From NCBI RefSeq assembly GCF_003270085.1, contig NZ_QFDQ01000029.1:62001-126000 (forward strand): a stretch of 64,000 bases of DNA, written 5' to 3'. This DNA comes from Streptomyces triticisoli (GTDB lineage Bacteria > Actinomycetota > Actinomycetes > Streptomycetales > Streptomycetaceae). Shown in pieces: positions 56,681-64,000 of this stretch. Under the pieces are notes generated by a model. It was given only the letters and a program-made list of their open reading frames with translations, did no database searches and was not told the DNA's origin. The position numbers and the translations under genes are program-made. Within the stretch, counting starts at the first letter, position 1, and each line of letters starts with the position of its first letter.

Positions 56681-57646
56681 TCAGCTGAGCGTGACCTGCC
56701 GGTTGGTCAGGCCGCCGCGGGCCCGGCGCTCGTCCCCGGTCAGCGGCGCCCGGGTGGCCAGGGCCTCGGCGAGCCGCTCGGCGAACTCGGCGGCAGGCTT
56801 CTCCACGTCCTGGGCGCCGACCTCGCTCGGCAGGTCCCACACCGGCACCGTGAGGCCGTGGGCGCGGAAGGAGCCCACGAGCCGGGTGTTCTCGCCCAGG
56901 CTCGAACGGCCCGCCGCGTGCAGCCGCGCCAGAGCGTCCAGAAGTTGCTCCTCCGGATGCGGCATGACCCAGCGCAGGTGGTTCTTCTCCGGTGTCCGGC
57001 ACCAGTACGCGGCCTCGACGCCCTGCAGGCGCACGGTCGGGATGGCCGCCGCGTTGGCCCGCTCCAGGGAGGCGGTGACCTCCGGCGTCGCGTTCTCCGC
57101 GTCCGGCACCCAGAACTCGAAGCCCTCGTGCACCACCGGCTCGAAGGGGGCCTCGGTATCGAGCAGGTCCTGCAGCCGCGGACCGTCGGCCGGGGCGCGG
57201 CGGCCCTGCACCGGCGTGCCGGGGTCGGCCTCCAGCGCGCGCAACAGGGTGTCGGCGAGGTCGCGGCTGATGTCGCCGGACGCCGTGTCGTTCTGCAGGC
57301 CGAGCAGCACCGAGCCGTCGTCACGGCGCAGCGCGGGCCAAGCCATCGGCAGGACCGTGGCGAGCGTGACCGCCGGGACACCCTCGGGCAGGCCGTCCTT
57401 GAGGGTCAGCCCGACCGTGGCGGCGGGGACCAGCTCGCGCAGCGCCACCCAGTCGCACTCGCCGGGAAGTCCCTCGAACGGTCGCTGCACCAGCTCGGTC
57501 ACCGCGTGCGCGGCGGCCCGGCCGTGGCAGGCCTTGTAGCGGCGGCCGCTGCCACAGGGGCACGGCTCGCGCGCGCCGACCACCGGGATCTCTCCGTCCG
57601 TGAGCTGCGGGCGCTTGGCCTTCGTCTGGGGTCGCTTCTTGGCCAT
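56681..57646 (-). CDS. SEC-C motif protein of the DUF5926 type
   Basis: 321 residues, starting MAKKRPQTKAKRPQLTDGEI. The zinc-binding SEC-C motif PCPCGSGRRYKACHG is at residues 28-42, unusually near the N-terminus. The remaining part is a single domain with VALRELVPAATVGLTLKDG and LLGLQNDTASGDISRDLADTLL. SEC-C motifs sit on SecA and on nucleic-acid or ribosome-linked proteins; the actual job is unknown. Conserved in Streptomyces as far as I recall. Confidence 0.85.
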   Translation of the reverse strand: MAKKRPQTKAKRPQLTDGEIPVVGAREPCPCGSGRRYKACHGRAAAHAVTELVQRPFEGLPGECDWVALRELVPAATVGLTLKDGLPEGVPAVTLATVLPMAWPALRRDDGSVLLGLQNDTASGDISRDLADTLLRALEADPGTPVQGRRAPADGPRLQDLLDTEAPFEPVVHEGFEFWVPDAENATPEVTASLERANAAAIPTVRLQGVEAAYWCRTPEKNHLRWVMPHPEEQLLDALARLHAAGRSSLGENTRLVGSFRAHGLTVPVWDLPSEVGAQDVEKPAAEFAERLAEALATRAPLTGDERRARGGLTNRQVTLS

Positions 57647-57756
57647 CTGGGTGTCTCCCGGTTACGGCTCGTCTCGTACGGGCGCGAGCCTAGCCGTTCA
57701 CGCCGCCGGCGACGGGACCCTGTGGACAAGGCGGGCGATGTGGCACGCGTGCGCGT

Positions 57757-58395
57757 TCAGTCCAGGTCGTCGAAGGCGTCCGCGAAACTCAGCCCGGGCA
57801 GGGCCGACACCGTCGGTGCGGTGACCCGGGAGGCGAAGTCGTCGCGGCGGTGGCCGGCGTCCGGGTCGTGCACGTCGTCGTGGACGACCACCCATACGGT
57901 GACCTCGCCGCCCACGTCGTCCCGTACGCCCCAGTCCTCGCAGAGCGCGGTGATGATGTTCAGCCCGCGGCCTCCGTGCGCGGTGACCGAGGGGGTGGCC
58001 GGGGCCGGACGGGTCGGGCCGCCGCCGTCGGTCACCTCCACGACCAGCCGGCCGCCCGCGTCCACTCGCCACGCGGCCCGGACGTCGCCGTCGCCGGCCA
58101 GGGCACCACCCAGTGGACGGCCGTGTTTGCAGGCATTGCTCAAGAGTTCGGAAAGGACCAGTACGGCATCGTCGATGACCGACTCCGCCACGCCGCCTCT
58201 GCGCAACTGGTCGCGCATCCGGTGTCGTGCTTTCCCCACGCCCGCAGGGCCATGGGGTACGGCCATGCTCGACGACGTGGGCACCTCCTGTGCCACCACC
58301 AACGCCACCCCCGAGACCTCCTTCGCCCCACGCCACGGTGTGGATGCCCCACTGGCCTGTACCGGAAACCGGCCGAACGTCGTCCGACGACGCAT
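57757..58395 (-). CDS. ATP-binding protein, HATPase_c anti-sigma type
   Basis: 212 residues. The GHKL ATPase core carries N box SELLSNACKHG near residue 88, G1 VTDGGGPTRP near 122 and G2 HGGRGLNIITAL near 140. N-terminal 50 residues are variable; the C-terminal 45 residues form a tail. Regulatory kinase of the type widespread in Streptomyces; cf. the other HATPase gene at 49882. Start choice is the first ATG; an internal start (MAVPHGPAGVGKARH) is possible. Confidence 0.85.
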   Translation of the reverse strand: MRRRTTFGRFPVQASGASTPWRGAKEVSGVALVVAQEVPTSSSMAVPHGPAGVGKARHRMRDQLRRGGVAESVIDDAVLVLSELLSNACKHGRPLGGALAGDGDVRAAWRVDAGGRLVVEVTDGGGPTRPAPATPSVTAHGGRGLNIITALCEDWGVRDDVGGEVTVWVVVHDDVHDPDAGHRRDDFASRVTAPTVSALPGLSFADAFDDLD

Positions 58396-58631
58396 TCAAA
58401 ACGGTCGAACACGCAGCGAACGCGCCGGAGCACTCCCTGTCATCGTGTGGCTGGATTTCTACGATGTGGCCGAAAAGGGAGGATGGTGCAGTGCGGCCAT
58501 CCCGGTCAAGGCCCGCAACCGATCAGCGGCCGACTTGCGACGGGCCCGCGACCAGGTCGCGACCTGTCAGCGGCGGACCGGCGGCGGACCGCGACCGTTC
58601 AGTGGCTGAGCCCTGGCGAGCCCGCGGCCGG

Positions 58632-59459
58632 TCAGCGGCCGAGTCGGTGCAGGACCGCGCGTGGGCGGTTGGTGATGATGGCGTCGACGCCCAGGCCGGC
58701 GCAGAGGTCGACGTCCTCGGAGTCGTTCACCGTCCACACGTGCACGTGGTACCCCGCCTGCTTGAGCCGCTCGACATACGCCGGATGGTTGCGCACGATC
58801 CGGATCGAGGGCCCCGCGATCCTGACCCCTGCGGGCAGCCGCCCGTCGCGCAGCCGGGGCGAGGCGAACTGCATCAGATAGACCGTGGGCAGTGCCGGCG
58901 AGGCCGCCCGCACCCGGTGCAGCGAGCGCGCCGAGAAACTCATCACACGCACCGGCGACTCCTCGGCCGACGCCGGGGCGTCCAGGCCGAACCGCTTCAG
59001 GAGCGTCAGCAGCCGCTCCTCGACCTGCCCCGCCCACCGTGTGGGGTGCTTGGTCTCTATGGCCAGCTCCACCCGCCGCCCGGCGTCGGCGACGAGTTCG
59101 AGCAGCCGCTCCAGGGTGAGGACCGAGGTGTCCTCGGGGTCCTCCGGGCGCACCTCCCAGTCCGGCTCCTCGTCCCGGCCCCGCCAGAAGGCGCGTGTCC
59201 GCCCGGAGCCGAAGTCCAGCGCGGCGAGGTCGGCCAGCTCCAGGGCCGACACCGCTCCGCGGCCGTTGGACGTACGGTTGACGCGACGGTCGTGCACGCA
59301 GACGAGATGGCCGTCCGCGGTCAGGCGTACGTCGCACTCGAGGGCGTCCGCGCCGTCCTCGATCGCCTTCCGGTAGGCGGCCAGCGTGTGCTCGGGGGCG
59401 GCCTCGGAGGCACCGCGGTGGGCGACGACTTGGATGTGGTGCTGCCGTGCGTGGGTCAC
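58632..59459 (-). CDS. Glycerophosphodiester phosphodiesterase
   Basis: 275 residues from the GTG at 59459 (VTHARQHHIQVVAHRGA). The TIM-barrel enzyme shows HRGASEAAPEHTLAA with the catalytic His, ALECDVRLTADGHLV (Glu/Asp metal ligands near 47) and VCVHD (second His), then ELAIETKHP and HVHVWTVND near the C-terminus. It cleaves glycerophosphodiesters to glycerol-3-phosphate and alcohol. There is no signal peptide, so it acts in the cytoplasm. A very long open frame continues upstream through the promoter and the antisense of the HtrA gene; that part is not coding. Confidence 0.93.
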   Translation of the reverse strand: MTHARQHHIQVVAHRGASEAAPEHTLAAYRKAIEDGADALECDVRLTADGHLVCVHDRRVNRTSNGRGAVSALELADLAALDFGSGRTRAFWRGRDEEPDWEVRPEDPEDTSVLTLERLLELVADAGRRVELAIETKHPTRWAGQVEERLLTLLKRFGLDAPASAEESPVRVMSFSARSLHRVRAASPALPTVYLMQFASPRLRDGRLPAGVRIAGPSIRIVRNHPAYVERLKQAGYHVHVWTVNDSEDVDLCAGLGVDAIITNRPRAVLHRLGR

Positions 59460-59717
59460 CGCGTCATGGTGCCACCGCGGCGGGGTAGGCGGGGCGGTGG
59501 GAGGTCGTCGACAACATATCCGTTTCATGTGAAATGACCTATATAAGGAAAGGGCTCGGACCCACAGCAACCGCTTATGGTGCTCTGACGGCCCATGGGA
59601 AAAGCTGAATACATACACATGCACATGCACAGCTGGAGCAGGCCGGGTCGCCGGCAGGCATGACGAGCGTGACCGAGTGCGACCGACAACAACAGCCGTG
59701 GATCGAGGAGAAGAGCT

Positions 59718-61145
59718 GTGAGCACCGAGAACGAGGGCAACGCGGTACCCCCGGCCCCGTCCGCACCTCCCGTGCCGGTGGAATCTCCCGCAGCTTCCCC
59801 GCACCCGGCCGCCCGGAGCGGCGCCACACCCCCACCCCCCGGCACGCCCCCGCATGTGCCGGGAGCGCACGGCGAAGCCGGCGCCCCCGGACCGCAGGGC
59901 AGTACGGGCTCGCCCGTCGACGGCTCCTGGCCGCCCCCGTCCTCGTACGGCGACGGCGGCGCGGGAGGAGGCTCCGGCTGGGGCTCCCCGTACCAGCACC
60001 CGCAGCCCACGCCCAAGCCGGCCGGCCGGCGCGGCGGCCTGGTCGCCGCGGTCCTGGCGGCGGCCCTGGTCGCGGGCGGCCTGGGCGGCGGCATCGGCTA
60101 CACCCTGGCCAGGAACGGCGACACCACCTCCACCACGGTCTCCGCCTCCGACACCGGCGCCTCGCAGATCAAGCGCGACCCGAACTCGATCGCGGGCGTG
60201 GCCGCCAAGGCGCTGCCGAGCACGGTCACCATCGAGGCCGAGGGAAGCGGCGGCCAGGGCGGCACCGGCACCGGCTTCGTCTTCGACGTCCAGGGCCACA
60301 TCGTCACCAACAACCACGTGGTGGCCGACGCCGCGAACGGCGGCAGGCTCTCCGCGACCTTCCCCGACGGCAAGAGGTACGAAGCCGAGATCGTCGGCAA
60401 CGCCCAGGGCTACGACGTCGCGGTCATCAAACTCAAGGACGCCCCCTCCGACCTCAAGCCGCTTCCCCTCGGCGACTCCGACAAGGTGGCCGTCGGCGAC
60501 GAGACGATCGCCATCGGCGCGCCCTTCGGCCTGTCGAACACGGTGACGACCGGCATCATCAGCGCCAAGAACCGCCCTGTGGCCTCCAGTGACGGCGGCT
60601 CCGACAGCAGGGCGTCCTACATGAGCGCCCTGCAGACGGACGCCTCCATCAACCCGGGCAACTCCGGTGGCCCGCTCCTCGACGCGCGCGGCGCGGTCAT
60701 CGGCATCAACTCCGCGATCCAGTCCACGGGCAACGGCGGCTTCGGCAGCTCCGGCCAGTCCGGATCGATCGGCCTGGGTTTCGCCATCCCGATCAACCAG
60801 GCCAAGTACGTCGCCCAGCAGCTGATCAAGACCGGCAAGCCGGTCTACGCCAAGATCGGTGCGTCGGTCTCCCTGGAGGGCACCACGGACGGCGCCAAGA
60901 TCACCGAGCAGGGCGCCGGCGGCTCCGCCCCGGTCGAACCGGGCGGCCCCGCCGACAAGGCCGGCCTCAAGCCCGGCGACGTCATCACCAGGCTCGACGA
61001 CAGGGTCATCGACTCCGGCCCCACCCTCATCGGCGAGATCTGGACCCACAAGCCCGGCGACAAGGTCACCCTCACCTACGAGCGCGCCGACAAGGAGCAC
61101 ACGGTGGACCTCACCCTCGACGCCCGCGTCGGCGACAGCGGCTGA
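59718..61145 (+). CDS. HtrA-like serine protease with PDZ domain, membrane-anchored
   Basis: 475 residues from the GTG at 59718 (VSTENEGNAVPPAPS; GAGGAGAAG upstream). A Pro/Gly-rich cytoplasmic region of about 105 residues precedes one TM helix (LVAAVLAAALVAGGLGGGIGY). The S1C protease triad is His in TNNHVV near 198, Asp in YDVAVIKL near 234, Ser in NPGNSGGPLL near 316. A single PDZ domain (about 375-470; GGPADKAGLKPGDVITRLDD) follows. Protein quality control outside the membrane; often the target of stress signalling. Confidence 0.95.
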   Translation: MSTENEGNAVPPAPSAPPVPVESPAASPHPAARSGATPPPPGTPPHVPGAHGEAGAPGPQGSTGSPVDGSWPPPSSYGDGGAGGGSGWGSPYQHPQPTPKPAGRRGGLVAAVLAAALVAGGLGGGIGYTLARNGDTTSTTVSASDTGASQIKRDPNSIAGVAAKALPSTVTIEAEGSGGQGGTGTGFVFDVQGHIVTNNHVVADAANGGRLSATFPDGKRYEAEIVGNAQGYDVAVIKLKDAPSDLKPLPLGDSDKVAVGDETIAIGAPFGLSNTVTTGIISAKNRPVASSDGGSDSRASYMSALQTDASINPGNSGGPLLDARGAVIGINSAIQSTGNGGFGSSGQSGSIGLGFAIPINQAKYVAQQLIKTGKPVYAKIGASVSLEGTTDGAKITEQGAGGSAPVEPGGPADKAGLKPGDVITRLDDRVIDSGPTLIGEIWTHKPGDKVTLTYERADKEHTVDLTLDARVGDSG

Positions 61146-61207
61146 CCCACACGCGCGCGTGCGGACCCGTTAGTCTTGTCCCGCGTCGCCGATCACAGGC
61201 GGCGCGG

Positions 61208-61296
61208 GGAGGTGTGCCCGAGCGGCCTAAGGGAACGGTCTTGAAAACCGTAGGGACGTGAAAGCGTCTCCGTGGGTTCGAATCCCACCGCCTCCG
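61208..61296 (+). tRNA. tRNA-Ser (anticodon UGA)
   Basis: 89 bases. Acceptor strands GGAGGTG and CGCCTCC (one G-T pair), anticodon stem-loop ACGGT-CTTGAAA-ACCGT giving TGA, a long variable arm (AGGGACGTGAAAGCGTCTCC region) and T arm GGGTTCGAATCCC. CCA is not encoded. Followed by a strong hairpin. It stands at the border of the compositionally different right end. Confidence 0.95.
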
Positions 61297-61317
61297 CAGG
61301 TCAGAGACGTGCTGGTC

Positions 61318-61352
61318 AGAAGGGGTGTCGCTCAGTGAGCGGCGCCCCTTCT
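61318..61352 (+). terminator. Terminator hairpin after tRNA-Ser(UGA)
   Basis: AGAAGGGG and CCCCTTCT arms with an inner CGCTC/GAGCG stem, ending in TTCTGTAT; 21 bases after the tRNA 3' end. Confidence 0.85.
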
Positions 61353-61894
61353 GTATGGGGTCCGTCTCACCTTGATCGGGCTCTGTCTCGTTGTGGATCA
61401 ATGCGTGTGGACCAGGCGTGGACCAAAGGCGGGGCGAAAGCCGCAGCTCAGCGCCGTGTTCGGGGCCAGGCCCCGTCCTGGTCCACAACCCGACGAGCGA
61501 AGGCTGGCGGGCGGAGCCCCGCGCTTTATCGATGTCATGACAGCACAGGAGGCCCGCCCGCCTAGCGGTGCATCCCGGCCGACGCCAGTGTGGAAATGGA
61601 ACCGCCGACACGATGGAGTGGGATCGTGTCGGTCTTCTAACGCGTCGAGGGACGCTCAGGGCACGTGTGCCTCAACAGAGGACGCTCGAACGCCTTACCC
61701 ACCCAGGGCTGACGGATCAGCCGTCACGTCAGCACCTGCCACAACCGTCAGATACCCAAAGTCACGTCTCCCATGCCGGGAATTGTGTCCGTGGGGGCCT
61801 GCCCTTATGGCCCGATGGCAGCAGGGGCGGATACAGCCCGCAGCTCCGACCCGAACCCACGAGTGCTCGACCCTGGCACTGTCGGTGGGTCCTG
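61353..61894. other. Gene-poor junction between tRNA-Ser and the right-end island
   Basis: 542 bases with only short, overlapping frames on both strands, none with coding character. It begins with imperfect repeats of GTGGACCA/GTGGATCA near 61394-61430, and GC is visibly lower from about 61640 on. No integrase or clear duplicated tRNA 3' end is seen. It may be a scar of an integrated element that used tRNA-Ser, but this is not shown by the sequence. Confidence 0.5.
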
Positions 61895-63148
61895 CTACGT
61901 GGCAGGAGTAGTGGCGGCTGGCCCTGCCCCTCCTCGCTCTACTGCCAGGTGGACAACTGCCGGGGCAGCGAGCGCGGGGATGCAGAGTATGGCGCCGAGA
62001 AGCACCCACCCGGCCGGACCGTGATCGATGCAAAGGAATGTCACTAGAACGGGCCCGATAGCCTTTGAGCTACCGAACCCCAGGTTGAAGAAACCTTGGT
62101 ACTGACCACGACGGTCGTCCGGGGCGAGGGTCATAGACACCTCGAAACCCCCTGCTGTGGCAAGCATTTCACCTACAGTGACGACCATGGCCGTGACAAG
62201 CAGCATGGCAACAGCGGCCTGTCCGTGAGAGGTGATGGCTGGTAGAGAACACCCCAGCAGGAACAACAATCCGGCGTTCCGCAGTAGGCGGCCTGCAGCG
62301 GTTAGGGATGAAGCCGTTCGTGAAATACGAACCTGGAATAGAACGATGGCCAGTGTGTTCATTGTGAGGATGACGGATGCCAACCAGGCAGGCCCGATTC
62401 CTGTCTTGTAGATCCACAGTGGAAGGCCGAGGGAGATCACCTGCAGGCTGATTGACAACACACCATGGATCACGGTGAGCGCGACGTACGGGAAATCTCG
62501 AAGAACCGAACGAGGAGCGCTTGCCAACCCAGCCTTGGTAGCAGTTGGTCCATGGTCGGTTGCGCTTAGGGCAGCGAACAGCTGGATGCCAGCTGCGGCG
62601 GCGAAGCTAATTGCATTCGCCAGGAGGGCCATCACGATCACGAATCGACTGTTCGCGTTCATCACCAGACCCGCTAGTGCTGAGCCAATGGCGACGGCTG
62701 CGTTTGACAGTGCCGTGAGCTGCGACCTGTAGCGAACTCGTTGTTGACCTCCAATGGTGGCGATCAACACGCCCTGTGCCGTACGCGCACCCTGAGCAGA
62801 CAGCGCGCTAACACAAGCCACGAGGATGAAGGTTGCAAGATTCCCTACGAACGGAACGGCGCCGGCACTGGCAGCCTGAATTCCGTACATGTACAGGAGT
62901 GTTCTTCGCGGCCCCCGGTTGTCTGCCAGCCTTCCCACTGGGACCGCGGCCAGCAAGCCGACGACCCCTGCCACTCCGAGCCCAATGCCTACGTCTCCGG
63001 CTGAGAGACCGGCCTGCGTAGTGAGGAACAGTGGCGCCAGCACGACGTACAGCCCGGTTCCCAGACTGTCGATGAGTACTGCGTAGGAGAAGGTACGTGC
63101 TTGGCCGGGAGGCGGCAGCAGCCTGACCAACCGACCTGCGGGTCCCAT
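61895..63148 (-). CDS. Major facilitator superfamily exporter
   Basis: 417 residues from the ATG at 63148, which shares its A with the TGA of the upstream oxygenase gene (TGATG), so translation is coupled. Twelve TM segments; MFS loop 2-3 motif appears as PVGRLADNRGPRRTLL near residue 70. Text such as AQGARTAQGVLIATIGG and GRLLRNAGLLFLLGCSL is of the drug/metabolite exporter kind. Codon choice is more mixed than in the rest of the window, pointing to transfer. Likely exports the product of the gene cluster that continues beyond the window. Confidence 0.9.
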   Translation of the reverse strand: MGPAGRLVRLLPPPGQARTFSYAVLIDSLGTGLYVVLAPLFLTTQAGLSAGDVGIGLGVAGVVGLLAAVPVGRLADNRGPRRTLLYMYGIQAASAGAVPFVGNLATFILVACVSALSAQGARTAQGVLIATIGGQQRVRYRSQLTALSNAAVAIGSALAGLVMNANSRFVIVMALLANAISFAAAAGIQLFAALSATDHGPTATKAGLASAPRSVLRDFPYVALTVIHGVLSISLQVISLGLPLWIYKTGIGPAWLASVILTMNTLAIVLFQVRISRTASSLTAAGRLLRNAGLLFLLGCSLPAITSHGQAAVAMLLVTAMVVTVGEMLATAGGFEVSMTLAPDDRRGQYQGFFNLGFGSSKAIGPVLVTFLCIDHGPAGWVLLGAILCIPALAAPAVVHLAVERGGAGPAATTPAT

Positions 63149-64000
63149 CACTGTGCCGGGACCAGCACGCCGCACTCCATCAGCGCTTGTACCAGCGCCT
63201 CTGCATTTCCAGTTTCTGTCTGGGGGTCAATCGAGATGAGATCCGTCATGGTGAACAACTCACCACTCAGCGCTCGGGCAAGCATGGCGGAGAACACATC
63301 AGGGATGTTGATCTCAGCTTCAGACGTGCGCAGGCAGACGTCGTTTCCTTTGGTCACGAGATCAAATACTAGACCCTCCCGTAACTGGTACGTGCCATCT
63401 TTGGCCCGGCCATCCGTTGCCTGGAGGGTCTGCGACAGGACGGGTAGCGGTTCCGGCGGAAGGTCTTCCCAAGCGTGCTGCCGCAACTTCCATCTGGCGG
63501 TGAGCGCTGACGCGTCGAGTGATGCACGCTGGGCCAAATCGGCGAAAAATGCGCGGGCATCGTTACCTGTGAATGCGCCAGTCTGTACGGCTTCCCGAAG
63601 CCATGTATCTTCCGTCGACAGGACTTCGACCAACTGATGCAGCATATCGGCTTTCGTGATTGGAGCCATAGCCGCAGTCAAGTGAACAGAGGTGTGATCG
63701 ACGGCTTCAGCGCCGTGCAGGAATCCTCGTGGCAGGTACAGCACATCCCCCGGGCGAAGGGTTAGCTCTCGAGGTTCATCGAGAGAATCAAGGATCTCCG
63801 CACGCTGCTGATCGGGGAACTTGGTCCATGCCTGATGCGGGAGCGGACTGACAATCGGGGGGTCCCAGACCTTCCAGCTCTTCTCACCCGACATCTGGAA
63901 GACGAACACGTCGTCGTAGTCGAAGTGGGTGTTCACCGCTTGGCTGCCTGGGGGCGTGACGAAAACGTTCATGGTCACTGGATGGCCGAGTTGTGCCGCA
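63148..64000 (-). CDS. JmjC/Cupin_4 Fe(II)/2-oxoglutarate oxygenase (cut by window end)
   Basis: At least 283 residues; the frame is open to 64000 (the GTG at 63978 is not the start, since family text LGHPVTMNVFVTPPGSQ spans it). Metal site H-x-D in NTHFDYDDVFVFQ, then GEKSWKVW, and the distal His in LPRGFLHGAEA. The C-terminal winged-helix-like half ends ALMECGVLVPAQ. The fold is that of ribosomal-protein or peptide hydroxylases (YcfD/MINA type). A TTA leucine codon at 63382-63384 (in TYQLREG) predicts dependence on the bldA tRNA. Coupled to the MFS exporter by TGATG. Confidence 0.88.
   Translation of the reverse strand, partial: AAQLGHPVTMNVFVTPPGSQAVNTHFDYDDVFVFQMSGEKSWKVWDPPIVSPLPHQAWTKFPDQQRAEILDSLDEPRELTLRPGDVLYLPRGFLHGAEAVDHTSVHLTAAMAPITKADMLHQLVEVLSTEDTWLREAVQTGAFTGNDARAFFADLAQRASLDASALTARWKLRQHAWEDLPPEPLPVLSQTLQATDGRAKDGTYQLREGLVFDLVTKGNDVCLRTSEAEINIPDVFSAMLARALSGELFTMTDLISIDPQTETGNAEALVQALMECGVLVPAQ
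63382..63384 (-). promoter_or_regulatory. In-frame TTA codon (bldA target)
   Basis: The Leu of TYQLREG is TTA on the minus strand. TTA is the rarest codon in Streptomyces and is read only by the bldA tRNA, which matures late, so TTA genes are usually tied to development or secondary metabolism. Confidence 0.9.

Noticed and set aside
59522-59535. GTTTCATGTGAAAT as a parS site upstream of the glycerophosphodiesterase gene
   Set aside because: Two mismatches from the parS consensus; too weak to call without binding data.
58632-61100. A minus-strand open frame of 822 codons covering the promoter gap and antisense of the HtrA gene
   Set aside because: Only the last 275 codons encode a recognisable protein (glycerophosphodiesterase); the rest is the high-GC antisense shadow of the HtrA protease.
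61111-61611. Minus-strand 166-codon frame containing RRWDSNPRRRFHVPTVFK
   Set aside because: This text comes from translating the antisense of tRNA-Ser, a common false protein in databases.

Overview
The window is a piece of a Streptomyces chromosome. The evidence is very high GC with strong third-position G/C bias, the developmental pair ssgR/ssgA, a FemX-type glycyltransferase, a TTA codon in one accessory gene, and a gene order (rpsF-ssb-rpsR-rplI, MATE, dnaB, then ssgR-ssgA-thiC, hisC-cydA-cydB-cydCD, serS-pheA) that I recall from the origin-proximal arm of S. coelicolor. Five perfect copies and several near copies of the Streptomyces parS palindrome GTTTCACGTGAAAC, together with three clusters of DnaA boxes, also place it close to oriC.

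Layout: 1-5.4 kb holds a truncated alanine racemase-like gene, femX, a small membrane protein, the rpsF-ssb-rpsR-rplI operon and a MATE transporter. 5.4-17.6 kb holds dnaB behind a DnaA-box-rich gap, a beta-lactamase-fold hydrolase, two GNAT genes, a Nudix gene, a LysR regulator, a PLP sulfur-amino-acid enzyme, small membrane and cupin proteins, ssgR-ssgA (sporulation septation) and a YibE/F membrane protein. 17.6-35.4 kb has thiC behind a TPP riboswitch whose variable arm is built from two parS-like palindromes, a membrane protein, a phosphoesterase, a LacI regulator, hisC, the Rex-controlled cytochrome bd genes cydA-cydB-cydCD, a HAD phosphatase, an F420/LLM oxidoreductase, a KptA-type 2'-phosphotransferase and a hydrolase-SDR fusion. 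35.4-43.2 kb has a double ABC-2 transporter set, tRNA-Ser(GCU), a second HAD phosphatase, serS, a second large DnaA-box cluster and pheA. 43.3-49.7 kb is a leftward copper/haem-peroxidase cluster (Dyp peroxidase, CopC-CopD, PCu(A)C, Sco, YcnI, membrane protein). 49.9-61.4 kb has two HATPase kinases of the anti-sigma type, a decayed MocR regulator, an aminopeptidase P, a GAF/PP2C phosphatase, a Prim-Pol-like protein, an exported protein with a His/Cys-repeat tail, a SEC-C protein, a glycerophosphodiesterase, an HtrA protease and tRNA-Ser(UGA).

After tRNA-Ser(UGA) and its terminator, base composition and codon use change. A gene-poor stretch leads into a leftward two-gene operon: a JmjC/Cupin_4 oxygenase, cut by the window end and carrying a TTA codon, followed by an MFS exporter coupled through TGATG. 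This looks like the edge of an acquired, possibly bldA-dependent, biosynthetic or peptide-modification island.

Themes connecting the genes: replication and segregation (dnaB, ssb, parS, DnaA boxes), translation (ribosomal proteins, serS with a nearby tRNA-Ser), redox-controlled respiration (Rex site plus cydABCD) and extracytoplasmic copper handling. All family assignments come from reading motifs by eye; no database search was run.
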